64,000 nt of DNA from the NCBI RefSeq assembly GCF_014646155.1, contig NZ_BMMX01000009.1:1-64000 (forward strand), read 5' to 3'. The notes below the pieces were generated by a model, which was not told the DNA's origin, did no database searches, and saw nothing but the letters and a program-made list of their open reading frames with translations. Origin of the DNA: Mangrovihabitans endophyticus. Its GTDB lineage: Bacteria > Actinomycetota > Actinomycetes > Mycobacteriales > Micromonosporaceae. The translations under genes and the position numbers were made by a program. Below, one piece after another: positions 26,515 to 34,414 of this stretch. The stretch's first letter is position 1; every line of letters starts with the position of its first letter.

Positions 26515-27940
26515 GTGCGACGGCGGAGTTCGGGGACACACCGAGCTTGCCGTGCTCCATCCGGATGCGCAGGTCCTCGACCGTGCCGAAGTGGTCGGCG
26601 CCGCCCCGGCCGCCGGTGTGCGCGCGCTCGAACGGCTCGATGTCCTGCGCCAGTCGCAAGCCGTGCAACTCCAGGGCGATGTCGGTGGTGTAACGCATCG
26701 CCCGGTCGAGCACCTCGCCGTCGATTCGGGTGGCGTTGAGGTCGACGTTGCCGGAGACCACCGGCTGGATCAGGTCGAAGGCGAGCTGAAAGTTCTCGCT
26801 GGTGACGCCCGGCAGGACGATGGCGCGCTGGTCGCGCAGTTGCCGGTAGAAGCCGGCCACGGTCACGATGAGCCTGGTGTACGCCTTGGACAAGCACCGA
26901 TGGTGGAAGCGTTCCAGCACGGGCGCCGGCAGGTCGGCGTTGACCTCGGAGCAGATCGTCGCGGCTGCGCTCAGCGCCCCGAGAAACGCCATGTGCACGC
27001 CGGTGGAGAACAGCGGGTCGATGAAGCCGGCGGCGTCGCCCGCGAGCCGGAAACCGGGGCCGCAGTAGCGATCGGCGAAGTAGGAGTAGTCGCGCCAGAC
27101 GCGGACCTTTTCGATGCGTTCGGCGCGGCGCACCAGCCCGGTGATGTCCGGCGCGGCCAGGAGCAACGCGTCGAAGGTGGCCTCCGGCGATCCCGACTCT
27201 GCCCGGCGGGCGGTGAACACGTCGCGGTGCATGACGATGCCCACGCTGAGCCGGTCACCCCGCAACGGGATGGCCCAGGCCCAGCCGCTGCCGTCGGTGA
27301 GCGCTTCCATGAAGAAGGCGCCCGGCCGCGGCCGGCCGTCACGGTCGCGGTACGGCGCGGCGCCGCGGAAGTAGGTGCCGACCGCGACATTGGCGAACGC
27401 CTCCTCGGCTCGCCGGTTGCGCAGGCACTGCGCGGACAACAGCCCGCTCTGCCCGCTCGCATCGATGAGATGGTCGAAGCTGATGGTCGACGCTCCGCCG
27501 TTCGCGGACCTCACCGTCGCCGCCACTGGACGGTCACCGTCGAAGTCGACGCCGGTGACCGTGGTCTGCTCCCGCACATGGGCGCCGCAGCGCGCGGCGT
27601 GCCGCAGCAGAATCTCGTCGAACTCGGCTCGGTCGACCTGATAGCTGTAGGCGTACTTGCTGCGTACCCGGAAGTCGACGTGTCCGGGATGCTCGTCGCG
27701 CTTGACGCGGAAGAATCCATCGTATTTCTTGACGAAACCGTGCCGTTCCACCTCGGGCAGGACACCGACGAAGTCGAGCATCGGGATCGCCGACGTGACA
27801 AGCGATTCTCCGATGTGATAGCGGGGAAACCTCTCGCGCTCGGCGAGCGTCACCTCGATTCCCTCCCGGGCCAGCAGCGTCGCGGCCATCGATCCGGCCG
27901 GCCCGCCGCCGATCACCAGCACCCGGGTGTCCGCCGGCAC
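26492..27940 (-). CDS. Flavin-dependent halogenase
   Basis: A 482-residue FADH2-dependent halogenase. VLVIGGGPAGSMAA is the FAD-binding GxGxxG motif, FPRYHIGESL follows as in glycopeptide and phenolic halogenases, and GWAWAIPL is the WxWxIP halogenase signature. FRLAGDAAGFIDPLFSTGVHMAF is the second FAD-contact block. It probably chlorinates a phenol ring, most simply Dpg on a carrier protein or in the peptide; a flavin reductase is not encoded nearby. GTG at 27940 is preferred over ATG at 28003 because GGAGG lies eight bases upstream and the ATG would fall between the promoter box and its -10. It is divergent from dpgA. Confidence 0.92.
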   Translation of the reverse strand: MPADTRVLVIGGGPAGSMAATLLAREGIEVTLAERERFPRYHIGESLVTSAIPMLDFVGVLPEVERHGFVKKYDGFFRVKRDEHPGHVDFRVRSKYAYSYQVDRAEFDEILLRHAARCGAHVREQTTVTGVDFDGDRPVAATVRSANGGASTISFDHLIDASGQSGLLSAQCLRNRRAEEAFANVAVGTYFRGAAPYRDRDGRPRPGAFFMEALTDGSGWAWAIPLRGDRLSVGIVMHRDVFTARRAESGSPEATFDALLLAAPDITGLVRRAERIEKVRVWRDYSYFADRYCGPGFRLAGDAAGFIDPLFSTGVHMAFLGALSAAATICSEVNADLPAPVLERFHHRCLSKAYTRLIVTVAGFYRQLRDQRAIVLPGVTSENFQLAFDLIQPVVSGNVDLNATRIDGEVLDRAMRYTTDIALELHGLRLAQDIEPFERAHTGGRGGADHFGTVEDLRIRMEHGKLGVSPNSAVALTPPSPR

Positions 27941-27973
27941 CGCGCTCACCTCCACCAGGTCGGGGTCCGCCTC

Positions 27974-28022
27974 ACTGTCGGGCAGCGCCGCGCCGGGGGC
28001 CATCGGCGGATACCCCCGTTAC
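27974..28022 (-). promoter_or_regulatory. Cluster promoter element for the halogenase gene
   Basis: Minus strand: GTAACGGGGG at 1-10, CCGATG at 17-22, -10 GACAGT at 44-49. It fixes the halogenase start downstream, at GTG 27940 (82 bases away). Confidence 0.65.
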
Positions 28023-28043
28023 ACCGGCCGGCGAGCCCCGCGC

Positions 28044-28092
28044 GTAACTGCGGTGACCGCTGATCTGTCGCGCGGCGGCGCGTGCCGACGAT
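28044..28092 (+). promoter_or_regulatory. Cluster promoter element for dpgABD
   Basis: GTAACTGCGG at 1-10, CTGAT at 17-21, -10 GACGAT at 44-49. The dpgA ATG is 81 bases from the first base. It forms an outward-facing pair with the halogenase element. Confidence 0.67.
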
Positions 28093-28124
28093 TGAGGGCA
28101 ACCGACGGATGGATCAGGGACATC

Positions 28125-29315
28125 ATGACCGCACTCAGGACCCAGCCCGGTGCGACGGCGACCCAGCCCGGCGCCACGGCGGACCGGTACGGCGCGGCGG
28201 CGGCCGGTGCGACGGCGGTGCGGGCCGGGGAACCGGCGAGCGTGAAGGCCACTCCGCAGATGATCGGCGTCGGATCCGCCGTGACGCCGCGTTCGTACAC
28301 CCAGTCGGAGCTTCTGGACTACTTCGACGTCACCGATCGCCGGACCCGGTTGCTGTTCCACAACAGCGCGATCGAGCGGCGCCACCTCACCCTGCCGCCG
28401 CCCGGCCCGGATGGTCGGCCGGTCGCCGAGTCGCAGGGCGAACTGCTGCGCAAGCACGCTGCGGTCGCCACGAGCATCGGCGCTCAGGCGCTGCGACGGT
28501 GCCTGGACGACGCCGGGCTGAGCCTGTCCGATGTGGACTATCTGTGTGCCGTCACTACCACCGGCATGCTCGCGCCGAGTCTCAGCGCCCTGCTCGTCGC
28601 CGAGCTGGGGCTGCGTCCGGGCATCGGCCGGCTGGACGTGGTGGGCATGGGATGCAGCGCGGGAGTCAGCGCGCTGCGCACGGTGGCCGGATGGAGCGCG
28701 GGCAATCCCGGCAAGGTGGCCGTGATGGTGTGCGCCGAGGTCTGCTCCGCGATCTACGTCTTCGACGACAGCATCCGCACGGCGGTGGTGAACAGCCTGT
28801 TCGGCGATGGGGCTGCGGCCGTCGCAATCCGCACCCCGGACCGTCCGCCGCCGACGGCCGGGGGCCGCCCGTCCGGCCCGGAACTGCTCACGTTCGCCGG
28901 GACCGTCCTGCCGGAGCACAGCGACTCCATTCGCTTCGACTGGGACGACGGCGTCGGCAAGTACAACTTCTACCTCAGCCCGGACATCCCCTACATCGTC
29001 GGCGCCCACGTCGATGACCTGGTCGACTCGCTGCTCGACGGCACGGGCGTGCGGCGCGAGGACATCGCGCACTGGGTGGTGCACTCGGGCGGCAAGAAGG
29101 TCATCGACTCCGTCCGCGTGAACCTCGGACTGAGCCGCCACGACCTGCGCCACACGTCGACCACGCTGCGCGACTTCGGCAACCTCTCCAGCGGCTCCTT
29201 CCTGTTCGCCTACGAGCGTCTGTTGCAGGAACGCGTGGCGCGTCCCGGTGAGTACGGCGTCATGATGGCGATGGGCCCCGGCCCCACCATCGAGACGGCC
29301 CTGATCGTGTTCTGA
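28125..29315 (+). CDS. dpgA: DpgA, type III polyketide synthase for 3,5-dihydroxyphenylacetyl-CoA
   Basis: A 396-residue chalcone-synthase-like enzyme that condenses four malonyl-CoA to the 3,5-dihydroxyphenylacetate skeleton. The nucleophile is Cys177 in GMGCSAGVSALR. The catalytic His and Asn regions follow as WVVHSGGKKVID and LRDFGNLSSGSFLFAYERL, and SALLVAELGLRPG, AEVCSAIY and the MGPGPTIETALIVF ending match DpgA. About 45 N-terminal residues form a low-complexity leader with two TQPGATA repeats, longer than usual. ATG at 28125 follows AGGGA. The gene is first of dpgA-dpgB-dpgD; dpgC is not next to it nor elsewhere in the window. Confidence 0.95.
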   Translation: MTALRTQPGATATQPGATADRYGAAAAGATAVRAGEPASVKATPQMIGVGSAVTPRSYTQSELLDYFDVTDRRTRLLFHNSAIERRHLTLPPPGPDGRPVAESQGELLRKHAAVATSIGAQALRRCLDDAGLSLSDVDYLCAVTTTGMLAPSLSALLVAELGLRPGIGRLDVVGMGCSAGVSALRTVAGWSAGNPGKVAVMVCAEVCSAIYVFDDSIRTAVVNSLFGDGAAAVAIRTPDRPPPTAGGRPSGPELLTFAGTVLPEHSDSIRFDWDDGVGKYNFYLSPDIPYIVGAHVDDLVDSLLDGTGVRREDIAHWVVHSGGKKVIDSVRVNLGLSRHDLRHTSTTLRDFGNLSSGSFLFAYERLLQERVARPGEYGVMMAMGPGPTIETALIVF

Positions 29316-29328
29316 TGGGAGGCGGCAC

Positions 29329-30015
29329 ATGGTGGTGGTTTCGGAGGCGTCCGCAGCGACGACGCGGATCCGCGTGGACCCGTCCCGCACGCTCTCCGCG
29401 ACCATGGTGGACGAGGTCACCATGGTGGGCGAGGGAGGGGCGCTCGGCGGCGGACCGGCTCCGGTGGTGGTGTTGTGGCTCGCCGGTGGGCACGCCGCCG
29501 CCGACGCGTGGCCGGGTCCGGCCGCCGCGTCGACGATCGAGGCATGGGAGCACGCGCTGCGCCGCATCGAGCGGCTGCCCGCGATCACGGTCGGGGTGCT
29601 CGACGGCCGGTGCGGTGCCGCCGCCCTGGAACTCCTGCTCACGGCGGACTACCGGATGGCGACCCGCGGAGCTTCGGTGAGCCTGCCGGCGCCCGGCGAG
29701 GCGTGGCCCGGCATGCTGCTGCACCGCTTCGTGCAGCAGTGCGGCCTGATCGCCGCCCGGCGCGTGATCCTGCTCGGCGGTGATGCCGACGCCGAGGCGT
29801 TGACCGCGTGCGACGCCGTCGACCGGGTGTCGCAGGATCCGGCCGGTGAGATCGACGCGATCGTCGCCCGGGCCGCGGGCGTGGACGGGCGTGACGTGGC
29901 GCTGCGCCGTCAATTGCTGTTCGACGCGGTCACCGTGGACTTCGAGGAGGCGCTCGGCACCCACCTGGCGGCGTGCGACCGTGTGCTGCGCCGCGCCGCC
30001 GGGACCGGCCGGTGA
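29329..30015 (+). CDS. dpgB: DpgB, enoyl-CoA-hydratase-like partner of DpgA
   Basis: A 228-residue crotonase-fold protein with weak overall conservation ([47 protein letters not shown]), as expected for DpgB. In glycopeptide producers DpgB raises DpgA turnover and helps aromatise the tetraketide. The oxyanion-hole region is present but the acidic catalytic residues of true hydratases are not obvious. ATG at 29329 has GGAGG nine bases upstream, and the stop overlaps the GTG of dpgD. Position between dpgA and dpgD supports the name more than sequence alone. Confidence 0.88.
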   Translation: MVVVSEASAATTRIRVDPSRTLSATMVDEVTMVGEGGALGGGPAPVVVLWLAGGHAAADAWPGPAAASTIEAWEHALRRIERLPAITVGVLDGRCGAAALELLLTADYRMATRGASVSLPAPGEAWPGMLLHRFVQQCGLIAARRVILLGGDADAEALTACDAVDRVSQDPAGEIDAIVARAAGVDGRDVALRRQLLFDAVTVDFEEALGTHLAACDRVLRRAAGTGR

Positions 30016-30809
30016 CCAGGTGCGTGCGGTACGAGAAGGACGGCCGGGTGGCACATGTCTGCCTGGACCGTCCCGAGGTGCTCAACGCCATGAATCTCGC
30101 CATGCACGCCGAACTGGCCGACGTGTGGGACGACTTCGAACGCGACGACGGGCTGTGGATCGCCGTGCTCACCGGTGCCGGTGAGCGGTCCTTCTCCGTC
30201 GGGCAGGATCTCACCGAACTGGTCGCCCGCACCCGCTCGCAGGTCGCCCGGCCGTCGACGTTCGGCAGCCGCGGCAAGCCCGGGTGGCCCCGGCTGACCG
30301 AGCGGTTCGACCTGGTCAAGCCGGTGATCGCCCGGGTCAACGGCTACGCGTACGGCGGGGGGTTCGAACTCGCGCTGGCCTGCGACATCATCGTTGCCGC
30401 CGAGGACGCGTCGTTCGCGATGACGGAGGCGCGGCTCGGGCTGATACCCGGCGCCGGCGGCGTTTTCCGGCTGAGCCGGCAGACCGGCACCAAAATCGCC
30501 ATGGGCCACCTGCTGACCGGGCGGCCGATGACCGCGCGACGAGCGTACGAGGTCGGTCTGGTGAACGAGGTCGTCGCGGCGGCCGACCTGGACGCTTGTG
30601 TGCGGCGATGGACCGATGACGTGCTCGCCTGCGCCCCGCTGTCCGCGCGATCCATCAAACAGGTCGTCGGCCGGTCCGCGCGGCTGCCGCTGTCCGAGGC
30701 ATTCACCGCCGAGTACCCGGCCGAGACGATCCGGATGCACAGCAACGATGCTCGGGAAGGCCCGGCGGCGTTCGTCGAGAAGCGCCCGCCGCGCTGGACG
30801 GCGACCTGA
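30012..30809 (+). CDS. dpgD: DpgD, enoyl-CoA hydratase of the Dpg pathway
   Basis: A 265-residue crotonase. [23 protein letters not shown], the oxyanion-hole block [42 protein letters not shown], and GLVNEVV are all in place. DpgD works with DpgA and DpgB in dehydration and aromatisation to 3,5-dihydroxyphenylacetyl-CoA. Length matches DpgD; DpgC would be about 430 residues with an extra N-terminal domain, so this is not DpgC. GTG at 30012 overlaps the dpgB stop. It ends 20 bases from the convergent exporter gene. Confidence 0.9.
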   Translation: MTRCVRYEKDGRVAHVCLDRPEVLNAMNLAMHAELADVWDDFERDDGLWIAVLTGAGERSFSVGQDLTELVARTRSQVARPSTFGSRGKPGWPRLTERFDLVKPVIARVNGYAYGGGFELALACDIIVAAEDASFAMTEARLGLIPGAGGVFRLSRQTGTKIAMGHLLTGRPMTARRAYEVGLVNEVVAAADLDACVRRWTDDVLACAPLSARSIKQVVGRSARLPLSEAFTAEYPAETIRMHSNDAREGPAAFVEKRPPRWTAT

Positions 30810-30829
30810 GCGAGGCAGCGGCCGGTCCG

Positions 30830-32164
30830 TCACGCCTCCGGACCGCGGCGGCGCGTGGCGGCGACCGCCGCCGCGGCCAGCGCCAGCGACACGAGCAGGA
30901 TCACGACACCGGGCGTCGCGGTGTGCCGCGCGCCGCCGAGCGCGGCAGCGAGAAGCGGCCCGAAGCTGGCGATCGTGGCGCCGAGCTGGTAGGTCACCGC
31001 CAACGCCGAATAGCGGTGACGCGCGGGGAACATCGCGACCAGATGTGCGGCGATGCCGCCGTACACCGCGGCGTGCCCGACGCCCATCGCCAGGACGAAG
31101 GCGAACGCCGCGAGCCATCCGGAGCCCGAGGTCGTCCAGTGCACGGCCGGAATCACGACGACCGCGCAGACCGCGTAGCCGAACAGGATCACAGGGGCGC
31201 ACCCCAGCCGGTCGGCGAGCCTTCCGAACACCGGCAGCATGACCGCCTCGGCGAGCGCGCCAGCGACCAGGCCGTGCAGCACCTGAGCCCGGGGGACGGG
31301 TGCGGTCGAGGCGTAGGCGATCAGATAGACCGAGAAGATGCTGACGACCATCGCGAGGCCCAGGGCCGCCGCGGCGCCCTTGAGAACGTCGGTACGCCGC
31401 TGCCGCACCACCTCGGCGATGGGCACCCGGACGAGCCCGCCGGCGCGGCGCGCGCGCAGGAACTCCGGCGTCTCGGCGACGCCCAGACGCACGGCGATGC
31501 CGACCGCCACCAGGACGGCGGACAGCAGAAACGGCAGACGCCAGCCCCACGTCAGCAAGTCGTCCTCGGGCAGGAGCACCACGAGGGAGAACATGGCCGT
31601 GCTGGCGGCCAGGCCGAGGGGGAAGCCCGCGGCGGGGAAGCTGCTGAAGAAGGCCCGGCGGTGTGCGGGCGCGTGCTCGGTCGCCATCAGGACGCCGCCG
31701 CCCCACTCACCGCCGATGCCCACGCCCTGCGCCACCCGCAACAGCACGAGCAGGATCGGAGCCCAGATGCCGGCCTGAGCGTAGGTCGGCAGCACCCCGA
31801 CGAGAACCGTTGCCATCCCCATGACCAGCAGCGTCAGCACGAGCATGGACTTGCGTCCGACACGGTCACCGAAGTGGCCGATGACGGCGCCGCCGATCGG
31901 GCGGGCGACGAAACCCGCAGCATACGTCGCGAAGGACGCCAGTGTCGCGGCGGCCGGCGATCGTTGCGGGAAGAACAGCGGCCCCAGCACGAGCGCCGAC
32001 GCCGTGGAATACAGATAGAAGTCGTACCACTCGATGGTCGTGCCGATCGTGGCGGCGATCAGGGCGGTGCGTCCCGGCGAGCGAACCGGTGACCGGGCCT
32101 GCTCGACGCTCTCCGGCGCCACGGTCGTGGCGGACGGGGCCGCAGCGGTGGGAATGTGTTCCAC
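30830..32164 (-). CDS. MFS transporter (metabolite:H+ symporter subfamily), likely exporter
   Basis: A 444-residue, roughly 12-helix major facilitator. TIGTTIEWYDFYLYSTASALVLG at helix 1, GHFGDRVGRKSML between helices 2 and 3, GVGIGGEWGGGVLMATEHAP, GWRLPFLLSA and AETPEFLRARR mark the ProP/ShiA-like metabolite:H+ symporter family. It is the only transporter in the window, so it is the best candidate to move the peptide or a precursor. GTG at 32164 is chosen because it lies at position 56 of the promoter element, exactly as for the P450 gene, predicting a leaderless mRNA; the longer frame from 32200 starts within the element. Confidence 0.85.
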   Translation of the reverse strand: MEHIPTAAAPSATTVAPESVEQARSPVRSPGRTALIAATIGTTIEWYDFYLYSTASALVLGPLFFPQRSPAAATLASFATYAAGFVARPIGGAVIGHFGDRVGRKSMLVLTLLVMGMATVLVGVLPTYAQAGIWAPILLVLLRVAQGVGIGGEWGGGVLMATEHAPAHRRAFFSSFPAAGFPLGLAASTAMFSLVVLLPEDDLLTWGWRLPFLLSAVLVAVGIAVRLGVAETPEFLRARRAGGLVRVPIAEVVRQRRTDVLKGAAAALGLAMVVSIFSVYLIAYASTAPVPRAQVLHGLVAGALAEAVMLPVFGRLADRLGCAPVILFGYAVCAVVVIPAVHWTTSGSGWLAAFAFVLAMGVGHAAVYGGIAAHLVAMFPARHRYSALAVTYQLGATIASFGPLLAAALGGARHTATPGVVILLVSLALAAAAVAATRRRGPEA

Positions 32165-32170
32165 GACGGA

Positions 32171-32219
32171 ATACCAGTCGTTGCCCGGACCCGCCGGCAT
32201 CGGCGGCCGCCGCCGTTAC
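32171..32219 (-). promoter_or_regulatory. Cluster promoter element for the MFS gene (leaderless)
   Basis: Minus strand: GTAACGGCGG at 1-10, CCGATG at 17-22; the -10 is less clear (TGGTAT at 44-49). The GTG start is at position 56. Confidence 0.58.
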
Positions 32220-32242
32220 ACCAGGCCGGAGCGGGCAACGGC

Positions 32243-32291
32243 GTAACTGCGGCACGCGCCGATTCAGCGTGTCGCGGCCGGTGGCCATGAT
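32243..32291 (+). promoter_or_regulatory. Cluster promoter element for the radical SAM/HAD/NRPS2 operon
   Basis: GTAACTGCGG at 1-10, CCGAT at 17-21, -10 CATGAT at 44-49. The gene starts 106 bases from the first base. It forms an outward-facing pair with the MFS element. Confidence 0.67.
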
Positions 32292-32348
32292 GACGAGGTC
32301 GTAGGGCTGCGGTGGAATCCGACATCCGACCGAGAAGGGCATTATGCT

Positions 32349-33701
32349 GTGAGGGTCGTGATCGTATTTCCGCATGTCGGTTACTGCACCGGCTGGCGTC
32401 CTCATCTGGCGACCGCCGTCAAGAACGGATCGACATATCACATCGCGCAGGCGCTGACCTATTTGTACAGCATCGCGCGCCACTACACCGACGACGTGAT
32501 CGTCGTCGACTTCAACTTCGGTGAGCACGACGACAACCTGGCACGGGTGCTGGACTACCGGCCGGACGCGGTGCTCATCTCCTCGACCGTCAACTCGTAC
32601 GACAGCACGAAGCAGATCGCGGCGGAGGTCGACGCGAACAGCGGAGCGCGTCTGTTCATCGGTGGGCCAGCGGTCAGCTCGAACCACTTCTTGCGACCCG
32701 AACTGCTCGAAGTCGGCGTGCCCTGCGAATTCGTGGTGACGAACAAGAACATCTTCGACTGGGTCGGCAAGGTTTTCGGGAACGAAGACAAGAGCCTGCA
32801 GTTCCGGACCTTCGTGCCGGACAACAGGTGGCTGTCGGAGACTTATCCGGCCGAGGTCCGGGAAAAACTTCGATACACCGTGATCACGAGCATCGGGTGC
32901 ACGTACAAATGCCACTTCTGTCTCAACCCGATGGTCTACAAAATCAATTACAAGGATCCGGAGATCCTGCGTGGCGAGCTGGAATTCCTCGCCGCGGAAC
33001 TGGGTGCCGGGTCGGTGTCGGTGGCGGATCCGTTCTTCTTCATGCGCCAGGCGCACTCGAACGAGATCATGGACGTCTTCGCCGACCTGGGCATGCCCTG
33101 GTCGCAGCAGACGTGCCTGGTCACGCTCACCGACGAGAACCTCGACCGGATGGCGGAGACGCGCTGCACGTCGGTGCTGGTCGGGATCGAGAACTTCTCC
33201 AGCGGTGAGATCAACAAACCGGTCGAAGTGAGCCAGTTCGAGGACCGCGTGCTGCGTGCCAAGAGCCTCGGCATCGCGGTCAAACCGAGCTTCATCTCGG
33301 GTCTGCTGGACATCGACTACGAGACCGACGTCGCCCAGATCGAGTACATCGAGAGCATCATCGCCCGCGACCTGGTCGGGAACCACCAGATCCAGTCCAA
33401 CATCTACTCGCCGTACATCCCCGACGCGCGGGACCGCCTGCTCGACGTCCCGTTCCGCTTCTGGGGCGTGATGCCGGTGACCGCCGCGGACGAGGACCAC
33501 TGGCGGCGCAACCTGGCCCTGTGCGATCTGATCTACGACAGGGTCTTCCCGGAGACCCGGGAGCGTTACCAGGAGGTCCGCGCCGAATATCTCGACTACC
33601 TGGCGGGCCGCGAGACCATGTGGCTCAAGCACCGCCCGGTGCCGCAGGTGCCGCTGGACAAGCGGGTCTTCGTGCTGACCTCGGGCACGGTACGTGCGTG
33701 A
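32349..33701 (+). CDS. Cobalamin-binding-type radical SAM enzyme 1
   Basis: A 450-residue protein: an N-terminal Rossmann-like domain of B12-binding type (about 1-150; ALTYLYSIARHYTDDVIVVDF, ALISSTVNSYD, LFIGGPAVSS) and a radical SAM core with Cys184, Cys188 and Cys191 in CTYKCHFC. VLVGIENFSSGEINKP and the Elp3-like downstream strands follow. Enzymes of this class methylate unactivated carbon or phosphorus or rearrange skeletons, acting on amino acids, carrier-bound residues or peptides. The classic B12 DxHxxG is not evident, so cobalamin binding is inferred from fold. GTG at 32349 lies 11 bases after AGAAGG. Its stop overlaps the HAD gene start by two bases. Confidence 0.85.
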   Translation: MRVVIVFPHVGYCTGWRPHLATAVKNGSTYHIAQALTYLYSIARHYTDDVIVVDFNFGEHDDNLARVLDYRPDAVLISSTVNSYDSTKQIAAEVDANSGARLFIGGPAVSSNHFLRPELLEVGVPCEFVVTNKNIFDWVGKVFGNEDKSLQFRTFVPDNRWLSETYPAEVREKLRYTVITSIGCTYKCHFCLNPMVYKINYKDPEILRGELEFLAAELGAGSVSVADPFFFMRQAHSNEIMDVFADLGMPWSQQTCLVTLTDENLDRMAETRCTSVLVGIENFSSGEINKPVEVSQFEDRVLRAKSLGIAVKPSFISGLLDIDYETDVAQIEYIESIIARDLVGNHQIQSNIYSPYIPDARDRLLDVPFRFWGVMPVTAADEDHWRRNLALCDLIYDRVFPETRERYQEVRAEYLDYLAGRETMWLKHRPVPQVPLDKRVFVLTSGTVRA

Positions 33702-34414
33702 CGGCACCCGCGACGCCGCCGATCCGCCACGTCGTCTGGGACTGGAACGGCACGCTTCTGGACGACTTCGCCATCACCGTCGCCGCCGCCAGCGCCGCCT
33801 GCGAGGCGGCCGGCGGGGCCGGAGTCGACGCGGCGACGTACCGCCTGAGGTTCACCCGGCCCGTGCGGCTGTTCTACGAACGCCTGCTGGAACGCGCTCT
33901 GGAGGATGACGAGTGGGTCCGCCTGGCCGACGACTATCACGACCGGTACCGGACGCTGATGACGTCCGCCCGGCCGCGCCCGGAAAGCGTTGAGGCGATC
34001 GCCCGGGTGGCGCGCCTGGGGCTGACCCAGTCCGTGCTGTCCATGGGGGAGCACGACGCGCTGATCGAGACCGTGCCCCGGCACCTGCCGGCACACCGGT
34101 TCGTGCTGGTGGAAGGGTCCCGGCGCGCGGAGCGTACGGACAGCAAACGCCAGGCGCTGGAGCAGCACCTGCGCCGGGTCGGCGACATCACCGGCGCGTC
34201 GCTGGCTCCCGAACAGGTGTTGCTGGTCGGCGACACGCTCGACGACGCGATGGCCGCCGCGTCCATCGGGGCGCGGATCGTGCTGCTGGCCGACGGCGCG
34301 TACGACCGGGAGGAACTCGCCGCCACCCTGAGCGAGGAGGCCGTGTTCGCCGAGTGCCTGAGCAGCGCGCTGCGCGCCGGACTGGGGCCGATGGATCACG
34401 AAGGGATGCTGTGA
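33698..34414 (+). CDS. HAD-family phosphatase
   Basis: A 238-residue haloacid-dehalogenase-superfamily hydrolase of the phosphoglycolate-phosphatase type. [10 protein letters not shown] is motif I (Trp replacing the usual Phe), SVLSMGEHD the motif II region, and [13 protein letters not shown] motif IV. Small helical cap between residues 20 and 90. It may dephosphorylate a pathway intermediate, for example one produced by the APH-type kinase; there is no direct evidence. GTG at 33698 overlaps the previous stop, and its own stop overlaps the NRPS2 start, so all three are co-translated. Confidence 0.82.
   Translation: MTAPATPPIRHVVWDWNGTLLDDFAITVAAASAACEAAGGAGVDAATYRLRFTRPVRLFYERLLERALEDDEWVRLADDYHDRYRTLMTSARPRPESVEAIARVARLGLTQSVLSMGEHDALIETVPRHLPAHRFVLVEGSRRAERTDSKRQALEQHLRRVGDITGASLAPEQVLLVGDTLDDAMAAASIGARIVLLADGAYDREELAATLSEEAVFAECLSSALRAGLGPMDHEGML

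Noticed and set aside
30012..30809. Calling the third dpg gene dpgC
   Set aside because: It is 265 residues, the size of DpgD and other plain crotonases, and lacks the extra N-terminal domain of DpgC.
32344..32352. Two-codon ORF (ATG CTG TGA) overlapping the radical SAM start
   Set aside because: Most likely incidental; the GTG at 32349 keeps an acceptable distance from AGAAGG.
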